A stretch of DNA of 64,000 nucleotides from Flavobacteriaceae bacterium. Lineage in GTDB: Bacteria > Bacteroidota > Bacteroidia > Flavobacteriales > Flavobacteriaceae. The DNA lies in contig JAQWFW010000032.1 in NCBI GenBank assembly GCA_029238515.1, positions 1 to 64,000 of the forward strand, written 5' to 3'. The notes beneath the pieces were generated by a model. It was not told the DNA's origin. It saw only the letters and a list, made by a program, of their open reading frames with translations, and searched no databases. This document shows positions 39,390 through 48,810 of the stretch, piece by piece; position 1 is the stretch's first letter; each line of letters opens with the position of its first letter. The position numbers and the translations under genes are program-made.

Positions 39390-39617
39390 ATGACCTCGCA
39401 ACAAGCAAAAAAACTATTGCTAAAAAAACTTGGAAAACGTATCAGGGATTTGCGAAAACGCAAAAAATTTTCCCAATATATCATGGCTAAAAAATGTGAC
39501 ATGGATTACGGAAGTTATTCAAATATTGAAAACGGAAAACGGAATGTAACTGTATTTACACTGCAAAGAATCACTAAAGCTCTTAAAATTTCTTTTAGTG
39601 AACTCTTTAATTTTTAG
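39390..39617 (+). CDS. XRE-family helix-turn-helix regulator
   Basis: IRDLRKRKKFSQYIMAKKCDMDYGSYSNIENGKRNVTVFTLQRI. Confidence 0.9.
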   Translation: MTSQQAKKLLLKKLGKRIRDLRKRKKFSQYIMAKKCDMDYGSYSNIENGKRNVTVFTLQRITKALKISFSELFNF

Positions 39618-39834
39618 GGGTTTTAGCATTCGTTTTGACAAGCCGGTACAAAGCTATCGCCAATCCTCCGATTAAAACATAGGGAATAATCATTAGATAA
39701 ACAATACCGTCATTCACTCCTTTGGCTGTATTTTGCCCTGCTTCACTTTCCAAAACAGCTCTACACATTGCGCATTGTGCATTAGTGTAAAAACTAAAGC
39801 AAATAAAAAATAAAATTGCAAAAAATTGTTTCAA
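39607..39834 (-). CDS. Small exported membrane protein with CAMC motif, cytochrome oxidase cluster
   Basis: Signal peptide then QCAMCRAVLESEAG and one TM. Confidence 0.75.
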   Translation of the reverse strand: MKQFFAILFFICFSFYTNAQCAMCRAVLESEAGQNTAKGVNDGIVYLMIIPYVLIGGLAIALYRLVKTNAKTPKN

Positions 39835-39837
39835 AAC

Positions 39838-40371
39838 TTAGACATAATAAGGTGAAATCATAAGGTAAACAATGACTCCAGTAATGGCTACATACAGCCA
39901 TACAGGATAAGCATATTTTACAATCTTTTTATGAGCAATAAAATCCCCTAAATATGCTCTAACATAGCTGTGCAAAACTAATGGAATGACAACAACGGAA
40001 AGAATAATGTGTGAAATCAATACAAAATAATAGAAATACCTAATGGCTCCTTCTCCACCATAGGGCGTTGGGTCACTAGTCATGTGATATGCTACGTACA
40101 TCAAAAGGAAGAGCAAAGAACATGCGACAGCAGTTTTCATTAAATTTTCGTGAAGTGGGATTTTTTTGTTTTTTATCGCCCATAATGCACCCAAAAGTAA
40201 AAGTGCAGTGATGCCATTCATTGAAGCATATATTGGTGGTAAAAAAGTAAGTGCTTCTACATTTGGAATTCGAATCCCAAAAAGCAATGCAACCACAATA
40301 GGGACGGAAATGGATACAATATTGATCCACAGTCTAAATTTCTTTTCAAAAGGGTTTAATGCTTTACTCAT
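39838..40371 (-). CDS. DUF420 family membrane protein (CtaM-like)
   Basis: TM pattern, YFVLISHIILSVVVIPLVLHSY. Confidence 0.88.
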   Translation of the reverse strand: MSKALNPFEKKFRLWINIVSISVPIVVALLFGIRIPNVEALTFLPPIYASMNGITALLLLGALWAIKNKKIPLHENLMKTAVACSLLFLLMYVAYHMTSDPTPYGGEGAIRYFYYFVLISHIILSVVVIPLVLHSYVRAYLGDFIAHKKIVKYAYPVWLYVAITGVIVYLMISPYYV

Positions 40372-41110
40372 GGTTTAGTAATTTTAAAATATCTTCTTTA
40401 AGTGCTGAAATTTCTTCCAATTCTCCTTCATCATTAATTTGTTCTTTCTGACTAATATCGCCTTTATAATAAATTTTTGGGTTACCAAAATCATCCACTC
40501 TTGAGCGAATATACCCCTCTTTGTCAATTAATGCAAAATTTCCTGAATGTTCAAACCCTCCTGCAGCACCTTCAACCTCTGCAGCATATAGATTGAATCC
40601 AACATTTGCTAAATTATAAATGTCATCTTGATTTCCTGTAAGAAAATGCCAATTTGGATTTGTTACTCCATATTGATTTGCATAATTTTTTAAAGTTTCA
40701 ACGGTGTCATATTCCGGATTTATAGTGAAAGAGGCAATGCCAAAATCGTCGCGTTTTGGAAAGGTGTTTTGAATATCTACAAGGTTTCGGCTCATTTTTG
40801 GGCAGATTGTAGGGCAAGTCGTAAAGAAAAATTCGACTAAATAGACCTTACCCTCGTAGTTTTTATTGCTGATAGTTATCCCATGTTGATTTGTAAAGCT
40901 AAAAGGCATTACTTTTTTTCGTTCTCCGTTGATGACTAAATAAGAAAGAGCAGTCTCATCTGTGGTTTGTAGTTTTACAACATCACTACGGCTTTCCGAT
41001 CGAGTGATGTCTCCTTGTTGTATTCTTGTGATTATTCTAGGAATAAAAATAATCCCAAAAACCAACACAATAAATGCAATACCTACGTATGAATAATTAG
41101 TTGTTTTCAT
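40364..41110 (-). CDS. SCO1/SenC family copper chaperone
   Basis: LVEFFFTTCPTICPKMSRNL copper motif. Confidence 0.95.
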   Translation of the reverse strand: MKTTNYSYVGIAFIVLVFGIIFIPRIITRIQQGDITRSESRSDVVKLQTTDETALSYLVINGERKKVMPFSFTNQHGITISNKNYEGKVYLVEFFFTTCPTICPKMSRNLVDIQNTFPKRDDFGIASFTINPEYDTVETLKNYANQYGVTNPNWHFLTGNQDDIYNLANVGFNLYAAEVEGAAGGFEHSGNFALIDKEGYIRSRVDDFGNPKIYYKGDISQKEQINDEGELEEISALKEDILKLLNHE

Positions 41111-41816
41111 TGTTCAATATATCATCGGCCCTGCGGGTAGTTGAATTGAAATTTCCTTTTCGTTTTTGGCGATATTCAGTAAATAAAATACGCATATCTT
41201 CACTCATTTTATTTTTTAATTCGGCGACTTCCAATACATTGTAACAATTCAACCCAAAGACAGGAGAATTGTTTTCTTTTTGGGTTTTTGTTCGGTCATC
41301 CAAGCGTCCTCGTTGATGGCGTTCTTTATCGATAATAAAAATATGATCGGAAGCCAAATCAGCATTTAAAAACGTTGCTGTTTTTAAGGAAGCGTAAGCT
41401 TTTTTTAAAGCATTTTCTGAACCATAAGCAAAAGTCCAATAGCTCAGAGGTTCAAAATTATTGAGTTCTTTTTTTAGGGCTTTTGCTTGAGTCTTTGCTG
41501 ATTCTGGCAACAATACAATGACCTGGAAGCGCTTGAACCCACGAAATTTGTCATATACCAACTCTTTCAAATTGAGTGCTCGTGTGGCGTCGTCCATGGG
41601 GTTTTCTCCAAAAAACCCTAAAACTGTAAGCTGATTTTCGAGGTTTACAGACGCTCCAGATTCCGTTTGAAAATCATAAAGTTCTGCTATGTCATTCCGA
41701 ACGATGTCCAAGGGGTTATAATTATGTTTTGATGGGTATAAGAATAACAAAAACAGTACTGGTAAAAAAAACAGTACAGAAAGCACAAGTGGTTTTTTGA
41801 CTTTAGTGGGAATCAT
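41097..41816 (-). CDS. SCO-like (thioredoxin-fold) membrane protein lacking CxxxC
   Basis: LGFFGENPMDD at the position of the SCO CPTICP; HIFIIDKERHQRGRLDDR parallels NFALIDKEGYIRSRVDDF of the neighbouring SCO. Confidence 0.65.
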   Translation of the reverse strand: MIPTKVKKPLVLSVLFFLPVLFLLFLYPSKHNYNPLDIVRNDIAELYDFQTESGASVNLENQLTVLGFFGENPMDDATRALNLKELVYDKFRGFKRFQVIVLLPESAKTQAKALKKELNNFEPLSYWTFAYGSENALKKAYASLKTATFLNADLASDHIFIIDKERHQRGRLDDRTKTQKENNSPVFGLNCYNVLEVAELKNKMSEDMRILFTEYRQKRKGNFNSTTRRADDILNNENN

Positions 41817-41825
41817 TGTGCAAAA

Positions 41826-41861
41826 ATAAAAAAGACGGTTAATTAAAACCGCCTTTTTTAT
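41826..41861 (-). terminator. Intrinsic terminator after cox genes
   Basis: Minus strand GGCGGTTTTAATTAACCGTCTTTTTT (one wobble pair). Confidence 0.75.
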
Positions 41862-41880
41862 TATAATATATTCTTAATGT

Positions 41881-42324
41881 TTAAAAATCTCGTTTGACAA
41901 ATCCATTTGTATAAACAGATTCGATATAACCGCCCTCTTGCAGCAAAATGAAAACTAAATAGCAAATGAGGAAAACAGCAGTCCAAACAACTAATCTACG
42001 AAGAGATTTCGTTTCATCGCGCATGTGCATGAAATCCCAAGTAATATAGTATGCCTTTACTATTGTAAGGACAATAAATATCAAGTTCAAACTTTTGGTG
42101 TATATAAACGCCGATAAAGTGATATTTAAAAGCGTTGCGCCTAAACCACCTTCAAAAGGGGTCATGGAAGGGGACATAAGGGCTTCTGGTTTGTAAATCC
42201 CTAGAACAACTTCGACTGCTGTAACTATGGTTAGCAACAAAAGAACCCCCCAGATTTTTTGGGTGTTGGATTTAAATTTTATTAAACCTCTGAAAATTTC
42301 TAATTTATGTGCGTGATCTGCCAT
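41881..42324 (-). CDS. Cytochrome c oxidase subunit IV family (CyoD/CtaF-like)
   Basis: Three TM, DFMHMRDETKSLRRLV; cluster context. Confidence 0.85.
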   Translation of the reverse strand: MADHAHKLEIFRGLIKFKSNTQKIWGVLLLLTIVTAVEVVLGIYKPEALMSPSMTPFEGGLGATLLNITLSAFIYTKSLNLIFIVLTIVKAYYITWDFMHMRDETKSLRRLVVWTAVFLICYLVFILLQEGGYIESVYTNGFVKRDF

Positions 42325-42342
42325 TTTAAAAAATATATATTG

Positions 42343-43344
42343 TTATACAAGGTAAAAGAAGGTGAAAACGAAAACCCATACCAAATCGACAAAGTGCCAG
42401 TATAGTCCTACTTTCTCCACCATTTCGTAATTTTTTCTGCGCTCATAGGTTCCAATGATCACGTTAAAGAAAATAATGATGTTGATTACTACTCCAGAAA
42501 GTACGTGAAATCCGTGAAATCCTGTAATAAAAAAGAAAAAGTCGGCAAAAAGTGGTGTACCATATTCGTTAACTTCCAAATTGGCTCCTTTTACATAACG
42601 CTTCCCATTAGCTTTCAATTGTGCTAAGGATTCTTCTCTTGATAAAACTGTTTTTTCTCCTTCTTCGTTGATGGTTTGGGTACGTACTAAAATATTTGGG
42701 TGAGCCTCTAATCCGTGGTAGACATCTTCAACAGAGAATGCTGGTAAAGCGCCTTCATCGACAAACCAAAGCCCGTTTTTGTTTTGGTGTTGTTTACGAT
42801 CTGAATGTGCTGCAATTGCAAATTCTTCGACAGCAACTCGTTTAAATACTTCTTCACCATCTATTGTTTTGTACGCTCCAAATTGAAGAATATTTCCGCC
42901 TTTAGTTTGAACAGCACCATAATCTCCTTGAATGAATGTTGCCCATTCCCAAGCTTGGGATCCAACAAAAATAATTCCACCAATGATAGTAAAAAACATA
43001 TACCATATTACTTTGTTTTTCTTCATTTGGTGTCCAGCATCTACTGCTAGTACCATAGTTACAGATGACATGATAAGAACAAATGTCATAAATGCAACAT
43101 AAATCATAGGAAGTTCTTGACCGTGCAGAAAGGGCACGTGGGTAAAGACCTCATCAGCAATAGGCCAATAGTCTATAAATTTGAATCGGGAAAATCCGTA
43201 GGCGGCCAAAAAGCCGGAAAATGTTAAAGCATCTGAAACAATGAAAAACCACATCATCATTTTACCATAACTTGCTTTTAGTGGCTGATTGCCTCCGCCC
43301 CAAGTTTTTCCTTCTGTTCCTGTGCTAACTACTGTAGAATCCAT
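42343..43344 (-). CDS. Cytochrome c oxidase subunit III with long hydrophilic insertion
   Basis: FFITGFHGFHVLSGVVINII, YWHFVDLVWVFVF; start set at MDSTVVS (ORF opens 43383). Confidence 0.92.
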   Translation of the reverse strand: MDSTVVSTGTEGKTWGGGNQPLKASYGKMMMWFFIVSDALTFSGFLAAYGFSRFKFIDYWPIADEVFTHVPFLHGQELPMIYVAFMTFVLIMSSVTMVLAVDAGHQMKKNKVIWYMFFTIIGGIIFVGSQAWEWATFIQGDYGAVQTKGGNILQFGAYKTIDGEEVFKRVAVEEFAIAAHSDRKQHQNKNGLWFVDEGALPAFSVEDVYHGLEAHPNILVRTQTINEEGEKTVLSREESLAQLKANGKRYVKGANLEVNEYGTPLFADFFFFITGFHGFHVLSGVVINIIIFFNVIIGTYERRKNYEMVEKVGLYWHFVDLVWVFVFTFFYLV

Positions 43345-43388
43345 AGTTGAAATATTGTTTTTGAGTTGTGCAAAAATAATCAATTTAT

Positions 43389-43970
43389 TTAGTTAAAGAA
43401 ATATAAAAAGAAAAAGAGATACAGCCATAAAACATCAACAAAATGCCAAAAAGTTGAAGCTAAATCGAATCCTAGTTTGTTTGTAGGCGAATATTTCTTC
43501 TTCAGGTGATTAATCGTAACGACGATAAGACAAATTAACCCCACAACAACATGTAAGATATGTACCACTGCAATAATATAGATGTAAGACATCGTGATGT
43601 TGCTTGTTGGGCCTGTAAAATTATATCCAGATTGAATGATTTCGTTAAATCCAGAAAACTGTGTGTAAATAAAAGCTAATCCCAAAATAAAGGCCCCCAT
43701 CAGAAGAGAAATACTCAACTGATTTTGGTTTTTTAAGATTGCTTTTTTTGAAAAATAAAGAATAATACTGCTCATTGCAATAATGATAGTACTTGCTGTG
43801 AATGATTGTGGTAATTCAAAATTTATGAGCCAATCTTCTCGTGTACTACTTACTATGAAGGCGCTTGTTAGGCCTCCAAATGACATCACCAACGATACAA
43901 TACCAAACCAAAGCATCATTTTTTTTGCTCTTATATCTTTCTCCTTTTGTGTTCCTTGTGTTAAATCCAT
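43389..43970 (-). CDS. Cytochrome c oxidase subunit III-like protein
   Basis: VVHILHVVVGLICLIVV, FWHFVDVLWLYLF. Confidence 0.92.
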   Translation of the reverse strand: MDLTQGTQKEKDIRAKKMMLWFGIVSLVMSFGGLTSAFIVSSTREDWLINFELPQSFTASTIIIAMSSIILYFSKKAILKNQNQLSISLLMGAFILGLAFIYTQFSGFNEIIQSGYNFTGPTSNITMSYIYIIAVVHILHVVVGLICLIVVTINHLKKKYSPTNKLGFDLASTFWHFVDVLWLYLFFFLYFFN

Positions 43971-43975
43971 AATAC

Positions 43976-44911
43976 CTAAATAAATTTATCTAAAACGTAA
44001 ATGAGCTGTAAACTAGTGATGTACAAAATACTCACAAACATTAGTTTACGAGCAGATTTATCTGTTTGCTCTTTAAAAAGTTTGAATCCATAATACAAAA
44101 AAGCCGCTCCAATAAGTCCGATAAGTACTGCGCCTAAAATGGAAAGGTTTAAACTTCCTGTGAAGCCAAAGGCCGGAACAAGAGAAATCAAAACAGTCCA
44201 TGCGATGTATATGATAATTTGTAAAACAGTTCCTTTGTCCTTTGCACCAGTTGGCAGCATTAGGAATCCTGCTTTTTTGTAGTCGCTGTCCAAAAACCAT
44301 GCTATGGCCCAAAAATGAGGAAATTGCCAAAAGAATTGCATCATAAAAAGTGTACCCGGTTCAAGGCCAAATTTACCTGTATATGCCACCCAACCTAGCA
44401 TAAAAGGAATAGCTCCTGGAATAGCTCCTGCAAAAACAGAAAGGGGCGTTTTGAGTTTTAATGGCGTATAAACACTTGTGTAAAGAAAAATTGAAATCGC
44501 AGCAAACATTGCTGTCCTCGGATTAATACAATACAACACAGATAACCCCAAAATCGTGAGCATAAGCCCTAAAATGAATGCGTTTGTTACAGAAATTCTA
44601 CCTGCTGGGATAGGTCTATTTTGGGTGCGAATCATAAGCGCATCCAAATCACGTTCTATAATTTGATTAAAAACATTTGATGCACCAACCATGCAATACC
44701 CTCCTAAAGCAAGAAGAGCCAAAACTGAAAAGCGAACTTCATCTGCTGCCAATAAATACCCAGCAACTGATGAAAATACAACACTCAGAGATAACCCCAT
44801 TTTGGTAACAGCTTTAAAATCCTTAAAGCGATTTGCAAAACTTGCGGACGGGACAGCTTGATGGGTCATATGAGAAGAATACTTCAGATTTGCGCTGCAA
44901 AGATAACCCAT
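43976..44911 (-). CDS. ctaB: Protoheme IX farnesyltransferase
   Basis: GASNVFNQIIERDLDALMIRTQNRPIPAG, GAIPGAIPFMLGW. Confidence 0.95.
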   Translation of the reverse strand: MGYLCSANLKYSSHMTHQAVPSASFANRFKDFKAVTKMGLSLSVVFSSVAGYLLAADEVRFSVLALLALGGYCMVGASNVFNQIIERDLDALMIRTQNRPIPAGRISVTNAFILGLMLTILGLSVLYCINPRTAMFAAISIFLYTSVYTPLKLKTPLSVFAGAIPGAIPFMLGWVAYTGKFGLEPGTLFMMQFFWQFPHFWAIAWFLDSDYKKAGFLMLPTGAKDKGTVLQIIIYIAWTVLISLVPAFGFTGSLNLSILGAVLIGLIGAAFLYYGFKLFKEQTDKSARKLMFVSILYITSLQLIYVLDKFI

Positions 44912-44974
44912 AATTACATCTAAATCAATATATTTAAGAAAAAGAAATCAGATCAACGAGTGCTTAAAATATTA

Positions 44975-47593
44975 TCACAGGATAAATCTGTAGGTTGCTT
45001 TAATCAAAAATATATTTTGCGGCTGTTGGTCCAAAATTCCTGCTTGAAATCCATCCACAAGAGCTTCAGTAGCAGAAATATTTGCTCTTGTGCCCTGAGA
45101 CCATACTAAAAACAACTCTGAGCCAGGGATGTACTCCCAACGTAAAACTAGATTGGAATTGAACTGAACATAAGAAAAGTCGGGGTTTTCAAAACTATAG
45201 TCATAAAGCCCATCTTCATCTTCATCGACATGGAAAACACCATTATTTAAGTCAATTTGCGATGCATTGTAAGCATAAAATCGATCCTCTAAGCGATCGG
45301 CAGTCGCATTGGTCACGTACTTAAAGTCTTTATACCTTCCTCTAGAAATAAATGGCTGAGCATAATATTGAATGGTAAGATTTGGATTGATCGTATAGTT
45401 GATACGAAATGAAGCACTCAACGTTTGATTATCAATCGCTCCTAATAGATAGCGCTTTGTATCGTTGTAATCTAGCTGAGTTACGTATTGAGTTTTATTA
45501 GGGTTTAATTCAAATTCTGGAGAAAACGAAATGTTTAAGGCATTAAATGGCTGATAGTTTAGGCCTGCTTCAAACCTAGTGAACGAAAAATTATCTTCTT
45601 TTGCTTGGGAATGAATAACTCCCAACCTTGCGGTAAGTTTTTTGCGATCATCAGAATTGATGAATATAAATTTAAAGTTTTCTTCGGAGAAACGCCACCG
45701 CGGACCACCACGCAATGCGCTGTTGATATAAATTTTTGGTTTATGGGTTAATCCTATGCTCACCCCCCAATTGTTTAAGAAGTTAAATCTTGATCTAAAA
45801 TCAAATTGCGTTCTGTTGTGATTCCCTTCAAAATCATAGGATGTAAATTGATTAAATCTTAAAAAAATATTTCTAAATACAGACACAGGTTTTGCTATAT
45901 TGTATCTCACATTAAAAAATTGAAACTTTTGGTCTGCTCGGCGCAAAAAACCAATGTCGTTAAGTTCAAGTTCTGGTGAAGTCCATTTAAATCCTGTATT
46001 GTAATTCCAGTTTTTGCCGCCATTCCTTCCAATTTCAAAAAGCCCTCCTGTTCCAGTGAGCGAAGTACGGTTTGGGTCTACATCTAGATGTGATGCATCT
46101 ACTCTATTAAATAGGTGTGTGATGTTTTCTTGTGTGGATTGTATGGCCTCTGGACTGCCTTTAACATGGCTCATAACAAAATTTGTTCGCACATAATAGG
46201 CACGGTTTTTCCATTGGTGCTCAAAGTCAATGCCGCCTGTATAGGCGGATTTCCTGAGTCCAGAAGTGGGTTCCGTAATTGCACGATTTGTGGCGGTAAA
46301 CATTCCACCGACAAATGTATTCCTTTCATTCAAATCCTTTTGTACTCTTCCTACAAAATAGTTTGTAAAAGGTTCTGCTTCTGCCTCAGAAATAACTCCA
46401 TTTGTATTAATTTCGACATGTTCTTTGGCGGTCATACTTTCTAAAACACCAATAGACCACCCATTTTTTGTTTTGCCACTAAATTTTGCTGCACCTAAAA
46501 TGGTTGTGTTTTGTGGACGTTTTGTATACGACCCTGAAGGCGTTGATGGATAAACTTGTGGACTTCTGCCTATTCTTCTAGAAAAAAATAAATTGTCTCT
46601 ATTCCCTGCAAAGCGATAATCAAAAATGTTTTTGTTTTCTACAAAAAATGGGCGTTGTTCTCTGTAAAAAACTTCGAAACCATCCAATGCAATAACAGCA
46701 GGGTCGGCTTCCACTTGGCCAAAATCTGGATTAACAGTCACATCCAAAGTAAGATCGTTGGTCACCCCTATTTTGGCATCAAGCCCAGCATTGATTTTAT
46801 ACTCTCGCCCATCTCGATAAGGATTTCCGGTTTCAGCTTGATAGGTTTCCATTTGTGATACTTTGAAGGGTTGGATTTCTATTTGCTTTTGGGGTTTTAC
46901 ATTTTTTATTCCTCGAAGCTCACCAGCTTCACTTACCCATCCTGCGGCTTCAACTGGTATCCGATCCCAAGCCGATAATTCATTTTCTCTAAACAGATTA
47001 CGTATGATATTTAAACCCCACACTTGTTCTTGGGCATTTCCAAAACGTAATTGGCTTAATGGAATTTTCATCTCGGCAGACCAGCCTTCTGGAATAATTT
47101 GAGCTTTGGTGCTCCAAATTGGATTCCAACTGTCATCAATATTATTCCCATTATCTGTGGCAAGTTCATCGCCTCTAACACCTGCTGCTGTTACCGTAAA
47201 AAGAAACGCTGTTCGTAGATCATGATAACTGTCTATAAGCACATTTATTCTATCACCTTCAAAACCATCACGTCTAGAAAGTCGATCGGTAATGGTCTCT
47301 GGAACTGAGTCCAGAGCCAAAAGAGCAATGTACAAATGCTTTTGATCGTATACAATTTTAAACTTAGTCTGCTCAGTAGGAGGTGTGTTTTCGTCGGGAT
47401 CAACTTCAATGAAGTCTGTGCCCCATTCTACTTTGTCCCAAATTGAATCATCAAGAAATCCATCAACTTTTGGTGCATTTTCTGGACTAATTTCTACTGT
47501 AAAATATTGTTTTGGAGGGGTGATTTGAGCAAATAACTCCAGCGATAAGCATACAACAAATAATGTCAAGTATGTTAAAAATGAATTTTTCAT
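44975..47593 (-). CDS. DUF5916/CBM9-like domain outer membrane protein
   Basis: Signal peptide; KVDGFLDDSIWDKVEWGTDFIEVDPDENTPPTEQTKFKIVYDQKHLYIA. Confidence 0.9.
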   Translation of the reverse strand: MKNSFLTYLTLFVVCLSLELFAQITPPKQYFTVEISPENAPKVDGFLDDSIWDKVEWGTDFIEVDPDENTPPTEQTKFKIVYDQKHLYIALLALDSVPETITDRLSRRDGFEGDRINVLIDSYHDLRTAFLFTVTAAGVRGDELATDNGNNIDDSWNPIWSTKAQIIPEGWSAEMKIPLSQLRFGNAQEQVWGLNIIRNLFRENELSAWDRIPVEAAGWVSEAGELRGIKNVKPQKQIEIQPFKVSQMETYQAETGNPYRDGREYKINAGLDAKIGVTNDLTLDVTVNPDFGQVEADPAVIALDGFEVFYREQRPFFVENKNIFDYRFAGNRDNLFFSRRIGRSPQVYPSTPSGSYTKRPQNTTILGAAKFSGKTKNGWSIGVLESMTAKEHVEINTNGVISEAEAEPFTNYFVGRVQKDLNERNTFVGGMFTATNRAITEPTSGLRKSAYTGGIDFEHQWKNRAYYVRTNFVMSHVKGSPEAIQSTQENITHLFNRVDASHLDVDPNRTSLTGTGGLFEIGRNGGKNWNYNTGFKWTSPELELNDIGFLRRADQKFQFFNVRYNIAKPVSVFRNIFLRFNQFTSYDFEGNHNRTQFDFRSRFNFLNNWGVSIGLTHKPKIYINSALRGGPRWRFSEENFKFIFINSDDRKKLTARLGVIHSQAKEDNFSFTRFEAGLNYQPFNALNISFSPEFELNPNKTQYVTQLDYNDTKRYLLGAIDNQTLSASFRINYTINPNLTIQYYAQPFISRGRYKDFKYVTNATADRLEDRFYAYNASQIDLNNGVFHVDEDEDGLYDYSFENPDFSYVQFNSNLVLRWEYIPGSELFLVWSQGTRANISATEALVDGFQAGILDQQPQNIFLIKATYRFIL

Positions 47594-47777
47594 AGGTTAT
47601 TAAGTAGGTTATGGTGCATTTATTTAGCAGCTAAATATACAATGCTGTTGGCTATATTCATTGTTAATTTAGAAAAGTTTAACACGTATACACATAAACT
47701 CAGCATAAAAAAATTGAACAAATATTGTTGTGAAAAAATAAGCACAACAAGATTTTGTTAATAACAATTTATAATTG

Positions 47778-47785
47778 TAGATTTG
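47778..47785 (+). promoter_or_regulatory. -7 promoter element TAGATTTG for rplM operon
   Basis: Matches TAnnTTTG; TTG at 47756-47758 at 19-bp spacing. Confidence 0.65.
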
Positions 47786-47832
47786 CAAACTCTTTTTTTA
47801 GGAGAAATGTATAATTTGAAAAATATTTTAAC

Positions 47833-48288
47833 GTGGATACCCTAAGTTATAAAACAATTTCAGCGAATAAGGCCACTAGCGACAAGCAGTGGGTTCTCGT
47901 TGATGCAGAAGGACAAACGCTTGGACGTTTGGCTTCAAAAGTTGCTATTCTATTAAGAGGAAAGCACAAGCCAAACTTTACACCTCATGTCGATTGTGGT
48001 GATAATGTTATTGTTATCAATTCTGAAAAAATCAACTTAACAGGAAATAAGTGGAACGATAAGTCTTATATCCGCCACACAGGATATCCTGGTGGTCAGC
48101 GTTCTTTAACTGCAACAGAAATGTTTGCTAAAGACCCTGCACGCTTAGTTGAAAAATCCGTAAAAGGGATGTTGCCCAAAAACAAATTGGGTGCGGTATT
48201 GTTTCGCAACCTCGATGTTGTTGTAGGTGCTGCGCACAAACACGAAGCGCAACAACCAAAAACTATTAATTTAAACGAAGTTAACTAA
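47833..48288 (+). CDS. rplM: 50S ribosomal protein L13 (GTG start)
   Basis: [36 protein letters not shown]. Confidence 0.98.
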   Translation: MDTLSYKTISANKATSDKQWVLVDAEGQTLGRLASKVAILLRGKHKPNFTPHVDCGDNVIVINSEKINLTGNKWNDKSYIRHTGYPGGQRSLTATEMFAKDPARLVEKSVKGMLPKNKLGAVLFRNLDVVVGAAHKHEAQQPKTINLNEVN

Positions 48289-48674
48289 TGGAAGTTATTC
48301 ACAAAATTGGTCGAAGAAAGACTGCTGTAGCACGTGTTTACGTTTCTAAAGGAAAAGGAAACATTACTGTAAATAGTAAAGACATAAAAGACTATTTCCC
48401 AACGGCTACACTTCAATACAAGGTAAATCAACCATTAGCACTTACAGATAATGAAGGAAACTTCGATATTAAAGTAAATGTATACGGAGGTGGTTCTACA
48501 GGACAGGCTGAAGCTGTTCGCCTTGCTTTATCTCGTGCTATGTGCGAGCTAAACGAAGAAAACAGAAGTATTTTGAAACCAGAAGGATTACTTACAAGAG
48601 ACCCTAGAATGGTTGAACGTAAGAAATTTGGACAGAAAAAAGCGCGTAAGAAATTTCAATTCTCTAAGCGTTAA
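48288..48674 (+). CDS. rpsI: 30S ribosomal protein S9
   Basis: IGRRKTAVARVYV ... GLLTRDPRMVERKKFGQKKARKKFQFSKR. Confidence 0.98.
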   Translation: MEVIHKIGRRKTAVARVYVSKGKGNITVNSKDIKDYFPTATLQYKVNQPLALTDNEGNFDIKVNVYGGGSTGQAEAVRLALSRAMCELNEENRSILKPEGLLTRDPRMVERKKFGQKKARKKFQFSKR

Positions 48675-48700
48675 TATATATTTTATAAACCAGTTATTGT

Positions 48701-48783
48701 TGTCCATGACAGGCCAACTGTCAGGATTTAGTTTAGCATCTAAATGTGTAAGGCCTAATGTTTAGCCACTTGTACATTGCTAA
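48701..48783 (+). ncRNA. Candidate structured 5' leader of rpsB
   Basis: TGACAG-gccaa-CTGTCA hairpin (707-723, extendable by GTCC/GGAT with a bulge) and nested TAGC/GCTA + AATGT/ACATT + GGC/GCC stems ending 28 nt before rpsB. Confidence 0.45.
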
Positions 48784-48810
48784 TTCAACAGAACGTAAAC
48801 TAACACAAAA

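Noticed and set aside
46115-46444. 109-aa plus-strand ORF
   Set aside because: Antisense to DUF5916 gene; no recognisable domain
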